Shown one piece after another: positions 34,522 through 44,379 of a stretch of 64,000 bases of DNA. The notes below the pieces were generated by a model. It ran no database searches and was not told where the DNA came from. It saw nothing but the letters and a program-made list of their open reading frames with translations. Source of the stretch: a bacterium D16-50 (lineage in GTDB: Bacteria > Bacillota > Clostridia > Lachnospirales > Lachnospiraceae); NCBI GenBank assembly GCA_003612485.1, contig RAZA01000002.1:124001-188000 (forward strand). Direction: 5' to 3'. A program made the position numbers and the translations under genes. The stretch's first letter is position 1. Each line of letters starts with the position of its first letter.

Positions 34522-36192
34522 CTATAGGTCATCCCCGTCAAACACCTCATCTATCGGCGCCCCTGCCGGAACCATGGGAAATACCTTGTCGTCTTCAGGG
34601 ATCATACACTCGATAAGAACCGGCGCTTTCATGGCAATGGCCTTTTCCAGAGCGGGCGCCACCTCCTCCTTCCGGGTGACCCGGATGGCGGCGCAGCCCA
34701 GAGCCTCCGCTACCTTGCAGAAATCAACCTTGTCGTTCAGCACGGTCTGGGAATACCGCTTTCCGTAGAACAAGGTCTGCCACTGGCGCACCATCCCAAG
34801 CACATGGTTGTTGATGACCAACTGAATGATGGGAATATTGTAACGGCTGGCCGTTGCAAGCTCGTTCATGTTCATGCGGAAGCATCCGTCCCCCGCGATA
34901 TTGATACAGAGCTTGTCGGGCTGTCCCAGCTGCGCACCGATGCACGCGCCCAGACCATAGCCCATGGTGCCCAACCCCCCTGAGGAAAGGAATGTACGGG
35001 GCCTGACGTAACTATAGTATTGGGCCGCCCACATCTGATGCTGTCCCACATCCGTGGTGATAATGGCGTCCCCGCCCGTGACCTGATCGATGGTCTCAAT
35101 GACATAAGGGCAGGACAGACGGGAATCATCGTATTTCAGCGGATATTTTTCCTTCAGTTCCCGGATGGTCTCCATCCACTCCCTATGCTCCTGCTTTTCC
35201 AGCCGTTTGTTCAGATCCTGCAGCACGGCCTTCAGATCGCCTACCAGACTTGCGTCCACCCGGATGTTTTTGTTGATTTCCGCCGCATCAATGTCAATAT
35301 GAATGATCTTGGCATTTTCGGCAAACTTTTTGGGATTTCCGGTGACCCGGTCTGAGAACCTGGCCCCCAGAGCGATCAGCAGGTCGCACTGGCTTACGCC
35401 CAGATTGGAAGCCTTGGTACCATGCATCCCGATCATGCCCGTATAACGGTCGCTCCTGCCGTCAAAAGCGCCTTTGCCCATCAGCGTATCACAGACAGGT
35501 GCGTCCACAAGTTCCGCCAGACGGGCCACCTCCTGAAAGGCGTCCGCAATGATGGCTCCGCCGCCCACATAGAGGTAGGGCCTCTTTGCCGCCCTGATGT
35601 ACTCCGCCGCCTTCTCCAGCTGCTCCTGAGTATAGGAGGCGGTCCTGCAGACCTTCTCGCCTGCCGCCATAGGAGTGTATTCGCAGACCGCGGCAGTCAC
35701 ATCCTTGGTAATATCCACCAGAACCGGGCCGGGCCGCCCGCTCTTAGCAATGTCAAAAGCCCGCCTCAGCGTGCCTGCCAGCTCTTCCACGTTCTTGACG
35801 ATATAACCGTGCTTTGTGATGGGCATGGTCACTCCCGCAATGTCCACCTCCTGAAAGCTGTCCTTGCCCAGCATGGGAAGCGTCACATTGGCCGTAATTG
35901 CCACCATGGGCACAGAGTCCATGTACGCCGTAGCAATACCTGTCACCAGATTGGTGGCTCCGGGTCCGCTGGTGGCCATACATACACCCACCCTGCCTGT
36001 GGCTCTTGCATAGCCGTCCGCCGCATGGGCGGCACCCTGCTCATGGGAGGTCAGGATATGCCTGATCTCCCCGCTGTGCTTGTACAATGCATCATAGATA
36101 TTCAAAATGGAACCGCCGGGATATCCGAACACGGTGTCTACTCCCTGCTCCTTCAGACATTCTACTACGATCTCCGAACCGTTCAGCTGCAT
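34522..36192 (-). CDS. ilvB: Acetolactate synthase, large subunit
   Basis: ThDP- and FAD-dependent first step of valine/leucine/isoleucine synthesis, joining two pyruvates (or pyruvate and 2-oxobutyrate). The 556-residue protein has the activating Glu in LTSHEQGAAHAADGYARATG, the FAD region and the ThDP/Mg motif GDGCFRMNMNELATASRYN. Biosynthetic enzymes usually need a small regulatory subunit (IlvN/IlvH), and none is in this window, so it may pair with one encoded elsewhere or act alone. GGAGG is 5 nt before the ATG. Last of the leuB-ilvD-ilvB cluster, 51 bp after ilvD. Confidence 0.93.
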   Translation of the reverse strand: MQLNGSEIVVECLKEQGVDTVFGYPGGSILNIYDALYKHSGEIRHILTSHEQGAAHAADGYARATGRVGVCMATSGPGATNLVTGIATAYMDSVPMVAITANVTLPMLGKDSFQEVDIAGVTMPITKHGYIVKNVEELAGTLRRAFDIAKSGRPGPVLVDITKDVTAAVCEYTPMAAGEKVCRTASYTQEQLEKAAEYIRAAKRPYLYVGGGAIIADAFQEVARLAELVDAPVCDTLMGKGAFDGRSDRYTGMIGMHGTKASNLGVSQCDLLIALGARFSDRVTGNPKKFAENAKIIHIDIDAAEINKNIRVDASLVGDLKAVLQDLNKRLEKQEHREWMETIRELKEKYPLKYDDSRLSCPYVIETIDQVTGGDAIITTDVGQHQMWAAQYYSYVRPRTFLSSGGLGTMGYGLGACIGAQLGQPDKLCINIAGDGCFRMNMNELATASRYNIPIIQLVINNHVLGMVRQWQTLFYGKRYSQTVLNDKVDFCKVAEALGCAAIRVTRKEEVAPALEKAIAMKAPVLIECMIPEDDKVFPMVPAGAPIDEVFDGDDL

Positions 36193-36243
36193 ATGTCCCT
36201 CCTCCGTCTATCCTACTTTTGAAACCCTATCTACTGGTGTAGG

Positions 36244-37920
36244 TCACCCCTGCCCCCGCGGCAGCTCCAACACCGCTCCCTTGTTGCCGCTGGTGACCAG
36301 CTCCCTATATCTGGACAGATATCCTCCCTTTATCTTGGGATCTCTGGGCTGCCATCTTCCGCGCCTCTCCTCCAGAACCTGATCGGACACCAGAATATCC
36401 AGCCTATTCTCAGGAATGTTGATGCTGATCATGTCGCCCTCTTCCACCAAAGCGATGGGGCCGCCCACTGCGGCCTCCGGGGAGACATGGCCGATGGAGG
36501 CTCCTCTGGACGCGCCGGAGAAGCGCCCGTCCGTGATCAGCGCCACGCTGGATCCCAGACCCATTCCCGCGATTGCAGAAGTAGGATTCAGCATCTCCCT
36601 CATGCCGGGTCCTCCCTTGGGACCCTCATAGCGAATCACCACCACATCCCCCGCCACGATCTTTCCGCCCTTGATGGCGTCTATGGCATCCTCCTCACAG
36701 TCGAACACTCTGGCTGGCCCTTGATGCACCAGCATTTCCGGCACCACTGCGGAGCGCTTCACAACGCCGCTGTCCGGGGCCAGATTTCCCTTCAGTATGG
36801 CGATGCCCCCGGTCTCGGAATAGGGGTTCTCCGCAGGCCGTATCACCTGAGGATCCGTATTTTTGCAGTTTTTGATATTTTCCCCGATGGAAGTGCCGTT
36901 TACGGTCATGCAGTCAAGGTTCAGCAGGTTTTTCTTGGTCAGCTCGTTCATCACCGCATAGACCCCTCCCGCCTCATTCAAGTCCTCCATGTAAGTGGGG
37001 CCTGCCGGGGCCAGATGGCACAAATTAGGCGTCCTTGCAGACAGCTCGTTGGCCACGTCCAGATCAAGCTCCACTCCTGCCTCCTTGGCAATGGCAGGGA
37101 TGTGCAGCATGGTATTGGTGGAGCAGCCCAGAGCCATGTCCACGGTAAGGGCGTTCATAAACGCCTCATGGGTCATGATGTCCCGCGGCTTGATGTCCTT
37201 TTCCACCAGCTCCATGATCTTCATGCCCGCATGCTTGGCCAGCCGGATGCGCTCAGAATACACCGCAGGAATGGTGCCGTTGCCCTTAAGGCCCATGCCG
37301 ATGGCCTCCGTCAGGCAGTTCATGGAATTGGCGGTGTACATGCCGGAGCAGGAGCCGCAGGTAGGGCAGACCTTCTCCTCATATTCACACAGCTCCTCCA
37401 TGGTCATGGTGCCGGCAGCCACGCTGCCCACCGCCTCAAACATAGAGGAAAGACTCTTTTTCTGCCCATGGATCCGTCCTGCCAGCATAGGGCCCCCCGA
37501 CACGAAGATAGTGGGAATATTCACTCTTGCCGCCGCCATCAAAAGCCCCGGCACATTTTTGTCGCAGTTGGGAATGCACACCAGTCCGTCAAAGCCGTGG
37601 GCCAGAGCCATGCACTCCGTGCTGTCGGCAATCAAATCTCTGGTCACCAGAGAATACTTCATGCCCACATGTCCCATGGCAATACCGTCACAGACTGCTA
37701 TGGCCGGGAACATAACCGGCGTTCCCCCTGCCATGGCCACGCCCAGCTTCACCGCCTCCGCGATCTTGTCCAGATTCATGTGGCCGGGAACGATCTCGTT
37801 ATAGGAACACACAACGCCGATCAAGGGCCGCCGCCTCTCCTCCTCCGTATATCCCAATGCGTTGAACAGACTTCTGTGGGGCGCCTGCGCGGCGCCCGTC
37901 TTTACTGAATCGCTTCTCAT
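36244..37920 (-). CDS. ilvD: Dihydroxy-acid dehydratase
   Basis: This dehydrates 2,3-dihydroxy-isovalerate (and -methylvalerate) to the 2-keto acids, the third step of branched-chain synthesis. The 558-residue protein has the Fe-S cluster cysteines in [10 protein letters not shown] and [17 protein letters not shown], and the C-terminal [19 protein letters not shown]. Length matches the family. Middle gene of leuB-ilvD-ilvB; leuB ends 83 bp upstream. The cluster lacks ilvC and leuACD, so the rest of the pathway is coded elsewhere. Confidence 0.95.
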   Translation of the reverse strand: MRSDSVKTGAAQAPHRSLFNALGYTEEERRRPLIGVVCSYNEIVPGHMNLDKIAEAVKLGVAMAGGTPVMFPAIAVCDGIAMGHVGMKYSLVTRDLIADSTECMALAHGFDGLVCIPNCDKNVPGLLMAAARVNIPTIFVSGGPMLAGRIHGQKKSLSSMFEAVGSVAAGTMTMEELCEYEEKVCPTCGSCSGMYTANSMNCLTEAIGMGLKGNGTIPAVYSERIRLAKHAGMKIMELVEKDIKPRDIMTHEAFMNALTVDMALGCSTNTMLHIPAIAKEAGVELDLDVANELSARTPNLCHLAPAGPTYMEDLNEAGGVYAVMNELTKKNLLNLDCMTVNGTSIGENIKNCKNTDPQVIRPAENPYSETGGIAILKGNLAPDSGVVKRSAVVPEMLVHQGPARVFDCEEDAIDAIKGGKIVAGDVVVIRYEGPKGGPGMREMLNPTSAIAGMGLGSSVALITDGRFSGASRGASIGHVSPEAAVGGPIALVEEGDMISINIPENRLDILVSDQVLEERRGRWQPRDPKIKGGYLSRYRELVTSGNKGAVLELPRGQG

Positions 37921-38003
37921 ATATCAATCCCTCCCTGCCCGCCGCCTGAGGGCGTTCGCCCTGACGGCTTTGCCGCAAATTCTGTTTCTCTGCCCAAGTT
38001 CGT

Positions 38004-39095
38004 TTAGACTATGCGCTCCGCCAGCAGCTCGCCCATTTTGCTGCAGCTCACCTTCTCGCAGCCCTCCGACAGAATATCCGCCGTGCGGTAGCCCTCCTGA
38101 AGCACCTGCTTCACGGCCCGCTCCACCGCGTCCGCCTCTTTGTCCAGATCAAAACTGTATCTCAGCATCATGGCGGCGCTCAAGACGGTGGCGATTGGGT
38201 TGGCCACGTCTTTTCCGGCAATGTCCGGCGCGGAGCCGTGACTGGGCTCATAGAGGCCGAACTTACTGTGGTTCAAGCTGGCGCTGGCCAGCATGCCGAT
38301 GGAGCCTGTAACCATGCTCGCCTCGTCGGAAAGAATGTCTCCGAACATGTTCTCCGTGAGAATAACGTCAAACTGAGCCGGATCCTTCACCAGCTGCATG
38401 GCACAGTTGTCCACCAGCATATGCTCCAGTTTCACCTCCGGATAGTCCGCCGCAACCTCTTCCACAACCTTCCTCCAGAGTCTGGAGGAATCCAGCACAT
38501 TTGCCTTATCCACGCTGGTTACTTTCTTCCTGCGCTTCATTGCGATGTCGAACCCCTTCACCGCAATGCGGCGGATCTCGTTCTCGTCATAGGTCAGGGT
38601 GTCCACGGCCTTCCTCACGCCGTTTTCCACCACGGTCCTGCGCTCTCCGAAATACAGGCCGCCCGTAAGCTCACGCATGATCATCATATCGAAACCGGCC
38701 CTGCTGATCTCCTCCTTCAGAGGACATGCCCCCGCCAGTTCATCATAAAGCACAGCCGGACGCAGGTTGGCGAACAGATTCAGGGCCTTTCTGATAGCCA
38801 GAAGCCCCGCTTCGGGACGCAGATTAGGGGGCAGTTTATACCATGGAGATGTGGTAGTGTCTCCTCCGATGGAGCCCATCAGCACCGCGTCCGCCGCCTT
38901 AGCCTTGGCCACGGCCTCCTCGGTCAGAGGAACACCGTGTACATCAATGGATGCCCCGCCCATCAGAATGTCCTCAAAAATCATGTTATGTCCGTAGACC
39001 TCTCCCACCTTTTCCAACACCTTCTTGGCCTCCCTGACGATCTCCGGCCCGATGCCGTCGCCGGGAATGCAAGTAATATGTAACTCCATAACCAT
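38004..39095 (-). CDS. leuB: 3-isopropylmalate dehydrogenase
   Basis: This oxidatively decarboxylates 3-isopropylmalate in leucine synthesis with NAD+. The 363-residue protein has [11 protein letters not shown] at the N-terminus, the substrate arginines in [31 protein letters not shown], and the metal-binding region ending [15 protein letters not shown]. Start choice: AAAGGA lies 4 nt before the ATG at 39095; ATG 39089 ([10 protein letters not shown]) is equally typical of the family and ATG 39122 lacks a site. First gene of the leuB-ilvD-ilvB unit, with a promoter at 39164-39192. Confidence 0.93.
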   Translation of the reverse strand: MVMELHITCIPGDGIGPEIVREAKKVLEKVGEVYGHNMIFEDILMGGASIDVHGVPLTEEAVAKAKAADAVLMGSIGGDTTTSPWYKLPPNLRPEAGLLAIRKALNLFANLRPAVLYDELAGACPLKEEISRAGFDMMIMRELTGGLYFGERRTVVENGVRKAVDTLTYDENEIRRIAVKGFDIAMKRRKKVTSVDKANVLDSSRLWRKVVEEVAADYPEVKLEHMLVDNCAMQLVKDPAQFDVILTENMFGDILSDEASMVTGSIGMLASASLNHSKFGLYEPSHGSAPDIAGKDVANPIATVLSAAMMLRYSFDLDKEADAVERAVKQVLQEGYRTADILSEGCEKVSCSKMGELLAERIV

Positions 39096-39163
39096 CCCGT
39101 CCTTTCCTCTTTCCCATGACATATTCCGGGAAAATAGCTTAAAATATGCAATCTTAGTTTTTT

Positions 39164-39192
39164 ATCATAACCGATTGAAGAGGAAATAGCAA
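39164..39192 (-). promoter_or_regulatory. Promoter of leuB-ilvD-ilvB
   Basis: Minus strand TTGCTA (39192-39187), 17-bp spacer, TATGAT (39169-39164), 69 bp before the leuB start. I see no T-box, leader peptide or leucine-codon run between them, so regulation probably relies on a repressor such as CodY. Confidence 0.6.
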
Positions 39193-39228
39193 TAAAATAT
39201 TATAAAGAATCAATAATTGGATAATAAA

Positions 39229-39268
39229 AAACAGAACAAAATGGGCCGACACCCCCCGGCGCCGACCC
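39229..39268 (-). terminator. Intrinsic terminator of yajC
   Basis: Minus strand GGGTCGGC (39268-39261) pairs with GTCGGCCC (39250-39243), 8 bp with two G-U pairs, a G-rich loop, then a T-rich tract (ATTTTGTTCTGTTTT). In the plus direction the G-U pairs become A-C mismatches, so it is directional. Confidence 0.7.
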
Positions 39269-39297
39269 GTTTTTACTAAATTTACCTATCATGCAGC

Positions 39298-39636
39298 TCA
39301 ATTCTCTCCCGGCTTTTCCACCCGGCTGATCGCAGACTTGTCCATCGGAATACGGCAGTTCTTATTGCTGCCGAACTCAACAATGACCATATCATCCGTG
39401 ATATCTATCACGATGCCGTAGAAACCCGACGTGGTCAGCACACAGTCCCCGATTTCCAATGCGGAAATCATTGCAGCCACTCTCTTCTTTTCCTTGCTCT
39501 GGGGACGCATAAGAAAGAACCACATCGCCCCTATCACCACTGCATAAAACAAAAGTATGCCGATCAAGCTCATTCCGCCTGCCGCGGCATTTCCCGCGCC
39601 TGCGTCGGCCGCTCCCTCCGTCAATAAAATACCCAT
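39298..39636 (-). CDS. yajC: Preprotein translocase subunit YajC
   Basis: Accessory membrane subunit of the Sec translocon. The 112-residue protein has one membrane helix (IGILLFYAVVIGAMWFFLM, about 24-42), the family motif LMRPQSKEKKR and the downstream small cytoplasmic domain (GDCVLTTSGFYGIVIDI). Usually it lies after tgt in the same direction; here the two are divergent with 293 bp between them. AGGAG stands 4-5 nt from the ATG. A terminator follows its stop, so it is transcribed alone. Confidence 0.93.
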   Translation of the reverse strand: MGILLTEGAADAGAGNAAAGGMSLIGILLFYAVVIGAMWFFLMRPQSKEKKRVAAMISALEIGDCVLTTSGFYGIVIDITDDMVIVEFGSNKNCRIPMDKSAISRVEKPGEN

Positions 39637-39734
39637 GTCTCCTCCATTCCGGCGATAAACGCCCCTGACTTTTTATCCCGTTCATACTCTCTGTCCGATT
39701 CTCCAATTATCGGAATCAGAATTACATGTTAAAC

Positions 39735-39763
39735 ATCATACACAAAAAAGCACGGTTGGTCAA
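39735..39763 (-). promoter_or_regulatory. yajC promoter
   Basis: Minus strand TTGACC (39763-39758), 17-bp spacer, extended -10 TGTG-TATGAT (39740-39735), about 100 bp before the yajC start. Confidence 0.7.
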
Positions 39764-39838
39764 GAGGATTCACGGGAATTCTTATACACTCATCGGTTTT
39801 CTGCTCCATCTCCCCGTTTTCTCCGGATTCCGCCATGA

Positions 39839-39867
39839 TTTACAAAGCGCAGAAAATGCGGTATAAT
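39839..39867 (+). promoter_or_regulatory. tgt promoter
   Basis: TTTACA (39839-39844), 17-bp spacer, TATAAT (39862-39867). The leader of about 55 nt carries a small GCAGC/GCTGC hairpin. Confidence 0.75.
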
Positions 39868-39929
39868 ACCTTACGGCAGCAGCCTCCTAAAGCTGCAGGA
39901 CGGAAACATAATGAAAGGACAAGAAAACG

Positions 39930-41057
39930 ATGTATCGTATTTTAAAACAAGAAGGACGGGCGAAGCGGGCAGAGCTGGCAACCGTCCACGGAACCATCCA
40001 GACCCCCGTCTTTATGAACGTGGGAACCGCAGCCGCCATAAAGGGGGCTGTAGCCACCTCTGATCTTGAGCAGATCAAGACGCAGGTAGAGCTGTCAAAT
40101 ACATACCACCTTCATGTCCGGCCCGGAGACACCGTGGTGAAACAGCTGGGGGGACTGCACAAATTCATGTCGTGGAACAAACCGATTCTCACGGATTCCG
40201 GAGGATTTCAGGTGTTTTCTCTGGCCGGTCTCAGAAAGATCAAAGAGGAAGGGGTCTATTTCAATTCCCATATCGACGGGCGAAAAATATTTATGGGGCC
40301 GGAGGAAAGCATGCAGATCCAGTCCAATCTTGCATCCACCATCGCTATGGCCTTTGACGAATGCGCCCCCAGCAAGGCGGAGCGCAGCTATGTGCAAGCG
40401 TCAGTGGACCGCACGGCCAGATGGCTGGAGCGGTGCAAAAATGAGATGAAGAGACTGAACGGTCTGGAGGATACCATTAATCCCCGCCAGCTTCTCTTCG
40501 GCATCAACCAGGGCGCAGTCTACGCCGATATCCGGATCCAACATGCAAAACAGATATCCGAGCTTGAGCTGGACGGCTACGCCGTGGGAGGTCTGGCCGT
40601 AGGCGAGACCCATGAGGAAATGTACTATATTCTGGACGAGGTCGTGCCCTTTCTGCCCAAGGACAAGCCCACCTATCTCATGGGCGTAGGCACTCCCGCC
40701 AATATTTTAGAGGGCGTGGAACGGGGCGTAGACTTCTTCGACTGTGTCTACCCCACAAGAAACGGCCGCCACGGACATCTTTACACCAACCATGGAAAAA
40801 TAAATCTCTTCAACGCCCAATATGAGCTTGACCAGCGCCCCATAGAAGAGGGCTGCGGCTGCCCTGCCTGCGCACGCTATTCCAGAGCCTACATCCGTCA
40901 CCTGCTCAAGGCCAAGGAAATGCTGGGAATGCGCCTCTGCGTGCTGCACAATCTCTATTTCTACAATACTATGATGGAGGAAATCAGAGCCGCCCTTGAG
41001 GAGGGAAGGTTTGCCGAATATAAGCGGCAGAAGCTGGCAGGCATGGCGGCCCGGTAA
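39930..41057 (+). CDS. tgt: tRNA-guanine transglycosylase (queuine tRNA-ribosyltransferase)
   Basis: This swaps guanine-34 of tRNAs with GUN anticodons for preQ1, the key step in queuosine synthesis. The 375-residue protein has the catalytic Asp in ILTDSGGFQVFSL (about 89-101), the second Asp in VDFFDCVYPTRNGRHG (about 266-281) and the zinc site CGCPACARYSRAYIRHL (about 309-325). Length is standard. A good promoter precedes it. Neighbours are not queuosine genes (no queA, queE or queT), so the precursor route is coded elsewhere. Confidence 0.96.
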   Translation: MYRILKQEGRAKRAELATVHGTIQTPVFMNVGTAAAIKGAVATSDLEQIKTQVELSNTYHLHVRPGDTVVKQLGGLHKFMSWNKPILTDSGGFQVFSLAGLRKIKEEGVYFNSHIDGRKIFMGPEESMQIQSNLASTIAMAFDECAPSKAERSYVQASVDRTARWLERCKNEMKRLNGLEDTINPRQLLFGINQGAVYADIRIQHAKQISELELDGYAVGGLAVGETHEEMYYILDEVVPFLPKDKPTYLMGVGTPANILEGVERGVDFFDCVYPTRNGRHGHLYTNHGKINLFNAQYELDQRPIEEGCGCPACARYSRAYIRHLLKAKEMLGMRLCVLHNLYFYNTMMEEIRAALEEGRFAEYKRQKLAGMAAR

Positions 41058-41077
41058 AGGCTTTTCCAGCCGAGCTT

Positions 41078-41944
41078 CTATTTCCCTATCAATATCATGG
41101 AAAGCATTCCCGGTCCGGTATGCGCTCCGATAATAGGTGAAAGCATGGTCCTGCGCACCACCGCGTCCGGGGCCTCCTCTTTCACCTTGGCCGCCAAGTC
41201 CTCCGCCAGCTCCGGCGTGTCCCCGTCACAGATATAGATCGTCCTGCAAAGCTGTGGATTATAATTTTCCTTGAAATATGTAAAGAGCGCAAGCATAGCC
41301 GACTTATTACCGCGTTTTTTGTCTATGGTCACAAGCTTTCCGTTCTCGTCTATCTTTAGGATCGGCTTGATATTCAGGGCAGATCCCACAATGGCGGTGG
41401 CGGCGCTTACCCGCCCGCCTCTTTTCAGGTACATCAGATCCTGCACCATAAAGAAATGCCGCAGATTAGGCACCAGCGCCTTGACCGCATGAAAGTTTTC
41501 CTGAATGCTCAGTCCTTCTTCCCTATTTTTGAGGGCAGACTCCGCCAGAATGCCGATGCCGCCGGTGGCCGCCAAAGTGTCCACCGGAAAAACATCCAAA
41601 GAAGGATACCGCTCCTTCAGATTCTTTGCCGCAAGCTGACAGCTTTCATAGGTGGCCGACAGTCCGCTGGACAAACAGAAACAGAGCACGGATTTCCCTG
41701 CCTCCATAAACTTCTCAAAATATTCCTCGTACATGAAAGGGGAAATCTGCGAGGTTCTGGTCATATCCCCATTCCTTTGACCGTCATAGAATCGCTTCAG
41801 CAGCTCGTCCTCCTCGCACCCCTTGGAAGTGCGCATCTCATCCCCCAGAGAATATTCCATCGGCACAAACTCAATGTTCTTCTCCGCCGCCACTTCCCTG
41901 ACAAGGTCTCCCGACGCATCCATGCAAATTACATAATCTTCCAT
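41078..41944 (-). CDS. DegV family fatty-acid-binding protein
   Basis: A 288-residue DegV protein, recognised from MDASGDLVREVAAEKNIEFV, TSQISPFMYEEYFEKFM, the SGLSATYESCQLAA loop and MYLKRGGRVSAATAIVG. DegV proteins bind a fatty acid; in Gram-positives the related FakB delivers exogenous fatty acids to the FakA kinase. Which of several paralogues this is cannot be told. It converges with tgt with only 20 bp between the stops. GGAGGGG precedes the ATG. Confidence 0.88.
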   Translation of the reverse strand: MEDYVICMDASGDLVREVAAEKNIEFVPMEYSLGDEMRTSKGCEEDELLKRFYDGQRNGDMTRTSQISPFMYEEYFEKFMEAGKSVLCFCLSSGLSATYESCQLAAKNLKERYPSLDVFPVDTLAATGGIGILAESALKNREEGLSIQENFHAVKALVPNLRHFFMVQDLMYLKRGGRVSAATAIVGSALNIKPILKIDENGKLVTIDKKRGNKSAMLALFTYFKENYNPQLCRTIYICDGDTPELAEDLAAKVKEEAPDAVVRRTMLSPIIGAHTGPGMLSMILIGK

Positions 41945-42001
41945 ATACCCCTCCGCTTTATCTATTTGAAAATACTAATTTACGTCTGTCTCCCATATCC
42001 C

Positions 42002-42571
42002 CTATCTGTGAGCCTTGAACAGCAGCCGCGGTTCATCGCCCTCATGTATATCCCGGTATGCCCATGCTCTTTTTGCAGAAGCCACCAGATCTATGACAAA
42101 GACAATACTAAATATCACAGTTACAGCCATTCTCACCTCCGTCGGAATGCGGAGGATGACTTTTTCAACCATAGGTTCCACAAAATGGAATACCAAAATA
42201 GCGCCGAATCCGAACAAAACGGCATTTCTCAGGCATACTCTTCCCTTGATATTGTAACGCATATGGGAATAGTCCCACCATTTGGAACGGAACAGCTTTT
42301 CAAGGATTCCGCCCACAATATATTCAACAACAGAGCAGAATATCACGCCGAAAACAAACAAGATCAGATAAGAATTTCTCACATCGTTCAGGACCACGGA
42401 CCCCGCCGCCATTCCTACCCCATATATGGGACAGAGCGGCATATGCAAAAAGCCTCTGTTCTGAAATTCCCCGGCCTCTATCCGCATATCAATCGCCTCT
42501 ATTATCCAGCCCACAACTCCCCAGAAAAGGAATATCAATGTCAACTCATAAAAACCATATTCAAACGGCAT
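42002..42571 (-). CDS. CmpB-type putative ABC transporter permease (membrane protein)
   Basis: A 189-residue integral membrane protein with five hydrophobic segments, matching the family annotated as putative ABC transporter permease CmpB (LTLIFLFWGVVGWIIEAI, PLCPIYGVGMAAG, LEKLFRSKWWDYSHMRYNIK, GRVCLRNAVLFG). No ATPase partner is linked, and the family's transport role is unproven. I start at the ATG at 42571 because the family begins there; the frame runs 87 codons further upstream through non-conserved residues. Ribosome binding is weak (GAGAAAG). Confidence 0.75.
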   Translation of the reverse strand: MPFEYGFYELTLIFLFWGVVGWIIEAIDMRIEAGEFQNRGFLHMPLCPIYGVGMAAGSVVLNDVRNSYLILFVFGVIFCSVVEYIVGGILEKLFRSKWWDYSHMRYNIKGRVCLRNAVLFGFGAILVFHFVEPMVEKVILRIPTEVRMAVTVIFSIVFVIDLVASAKRAWAYRDIHEGDEPRLLFKAHR

Positions 42572-42707
42572 CTTTCTCTTTTCTCCCTTCCGTGCTTCAA
42601 CAGCTTCGTTTTGCCCTAATCCAAAACCGGCCCTATGTACAGTCCTTCTGATTATATCACGCCTTTCTCCAATTATCCACCGTAATTTTATAGCTGCAGC
42701 TGCCCGG

Positions 42708-43148
42708 TTACCGTTTTTGAATATCCTTCCAACGCTGCCTTTCATGGAGACACCGTTTTTTACGGAAATATCCCTTATATACCATAAAGCATAGAATGCT
42801 GCAGCACAAATGCGCCACCATACCAAAACCAAACATCATACAGATAAAGAGCATGCCGGGCACAAATACGCCCTTCATCACTAACCCGTATACAATTGGA
42901 TAATAGATCAAATTTACGATCACTGACGTTATAAAGCAGTAATGAGTTTTTCCGTGACCGATCAATATATTATCAAACAGCACTGTGTAACCGTACACCA
43001 GACAAAACGGCATTAAAACTATCAATATTTGCTTTATTGATTCATGTTTTTCAATTCCCATAATATTTTTCAAAAATGGAGATAATATCGGAATAAAGGA
43101 AAGCCAGATCAAAAAGGTAATAATTATTATAACATTATAACATTTCAT
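42708..43148 (-). pseudogene. C-terminal fragment of a MATE-family multidrug transporter
   Basis: Only about 146 codons remain, with four membrane segments (LMPFCLVYGYTVLFDNILIG, FITSVIVNLIYYPIVYGLVM, PGMLFICMMFGFGMVAHLCC) and a basic C-terminus. This resembles the last third of MATE exporters (about 440 residues), although assignment from a fragment is tentative. The 5' two-thirds are missing: upstream lies the 3' end of a PD-(D/E)XK element, so an insertion or deletion cut the gene. The DNA is clearly more AT-rich than the neighbouring core genes. Confidence 0.6.
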
Positions 43149-43211
43149 CTTTTCTATAAATCTGTCAAAGTCTGGGAATAGGTGCGAAAGTAATCCTACA
43201 TTATTGCGGCA

Positions 43212-43247
43212 AACAAGGCAGAACGCTTGTAAATGTTCTGCCTTGTT
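43212..43247 (-). terminator. Perfect 13-bp hairpin at the end of the nuclease-transposase gene
   Basis: AACAAGGCAGAAC (43212-43224) and GTTCTGCCTTGTT (43235-43247), loop 10 nt, four bases after the stop at 43252. No T-run follows on the minus strand. Related, less perfect hairpins lie at 49829 and within 45543-45650. Confidence 0.6.
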
Positions 43248-43251
43248 ATGC

Positions 43252-44223
43252 TTACAAATACATTTTAGCTGTTTCTTCCGCCAAATGAAACTTTTCCTGA
43301 ATCTTATTCAGAATAATGCTATCTGCAATTTGTAAGTCCCTTAATGCTGATACCATAGCTATTATTCCCTCTTGCCTTCCCTCTCGCCTTCCCTCTCGCC
43401 TTCCCTTTTCAATCCCTTTCTCTTCCACACCCTTACTTAAATTGCACATAAGCGACACCTCACTTTCCAAGGCTAAAGTCATTCTGATATGAAAATCTTC
43501 CTCCAATATCTGACACTTATCTTGTGAACCTGTCTCCGTAGACAGAAGCACATTCAACAGTTTCAACAAATCCGTACTCGAATCTGCCTCTTTCCCAAGA
43601 CAGATCATAACAGCTGCCATCAGATCATAATCCGATTTTCGTTCCCTTACATTGCCCGCCAGATTTTCTTCCGCAATATAATAACGGGTAATACTGTTTT
43701 CACGGTTCTTTGGCGGATTCATACAGATCCATATGCTGTATACCTTTTTGATATTCTCATAGTGGGAATTTGTAAACTCTGTTCCATATTGGGCAGAAAT
43801 CATCCGGCTGCAATAATAGATTCCCCTCTTTATCAGTGGATAACCCGGATAAAAATCATTTTGCGCTTCTATATTGATAATCAAACGAATCAATTCCCCG
43901 GATATAGGGGCTGTTGCAACAAAACGGATATCATAGGTAACTGTCCCCTCTGTCAAAGAAGCATCCTGACTTCCAACTCCTTGTATCATAGAAACACGAT
44001 TGGATTCATCCGGAGCGACTGCCACTTCACCTATTTGTGGTGTGCCTTCGATATGCTTTTCTGCAATCTCGTCCACATCACAATCACGGTATTCTTCCAG
44101 ACAGTTCTTCATAATCCATGCCAAAATAATCTTTTCCGAAAGCAGCCGCTTGCAGGCCGCATCATAGCTGGCTTTCTCATCAGCCACACGAATGTTCTTC
44201 GCTATGGTTGTATCTGTATTCAT
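43252..44223 (-). CDS. PD-(D/E)XK nuclease-family putative transposase (Rpn-like), copy 1
   Basis: A 323-residue protein of the Rpn/PD-(D/E)XK transposase family. The nuclease core is VTYDIRFVATA followed by RLIINIEAQNDFYPGYPLIK, with acidic D and E-x-Q in place of the classical E-x-K. The C-terminal part is helical and ends with a repeated RREGRREGRQEG tract, encoded by 12-bp tandem repeats around 43375-43411. Members promote recombination and occur as multi-copy genes in gut Firmicutes. AGGAGGTGA precedes the ATG. The frame is intact, unlike most mobile genes nearby. Confidence 0.82.
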   Translation of the reverse strand: MNTDTTIAKNIRVADEKASYDAACKRLLSEKIILAWIMKNCLEEYRDCDVDEIAEKHIEGTPQIGEVAVAPDESNRVSMIQGVGSQDASLTEGTVTYDIRFVATAPISGELIRLIINIEAQNDFYPGYPLIKRGIYYCSRMISAQYGTEFTNSHYENIKKVYSIWICMNPPKNRENSITRYYIAEENLAGNVRERKSDYDLMAAVMICLGKEADSSTDLLKLLNVLLSTETGSQDKCQILEEDFHIRMTLALESEVSLMCNLSKGVEEKGIEKGRREGRREGRQEGIIAMVSALRDLQIADSIILNKIQEKFHLAEETAKMYL

Positions 44224-44242
44224 GGCCTCACCTCCTGCTTTT

Positions 44243-44271
44243 ATTAGTATTTTATCATGTTTTATACTAAT
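44243..44271. repeat. Inverted repeat upstream of nuclease-transposase copy 1
   Basis: Perfect 8-bp arms ATTAGTAT (44243-44250) and ATACTAAT (44264-44271), 20-48 bp before the start codon; it could be an operator or an element end. Confidence 0.5.
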
Positions 44272-44379
44272 AGGCCACTATATTTTTTAGTCTCTTAATA
44301 TGACCGGCTTACTCGGCAGCTACCGGCAGCCGCAGATAATCCTCACGCATCCTCTGCCTCCATATAACTGCAAAACTGC

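Noticed and set aside
36487..37908. A 473-codon plus-strand frame opposite ilvD (and similar long frames opposite serA, ilvB, topB and nfnB)
   Set aside because: These are antisense shadows of GC-rich coding DNA: no ribosome binding sites, His/Arg-rich nonsense composition and no known domains, while the minus-strand genes are unmistakable.
34522..39095. A complete ilv-leu operon
   Set aside because: Only leuB, ilvD and ilvB are present; ilvC, ilvN, leuA, leuC and leuD are absent from the window.
39096..39230. T-box or leucine leader peptide upstream of leuB-ilvD-ilvB
   Set aside because: No T-box core sequence, no specifier stem and no short ORF with clustered Leu/Val/Ile codons; only a promoter and a 60-nt leader are visible.
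39868..39929. preQ1 riboswitch before tgt
   Set aside because: The leader has a small GCAGC/GCTGC hairpin but lacks the A-rich 3' tail and conserved loop of known preQ1 classes.
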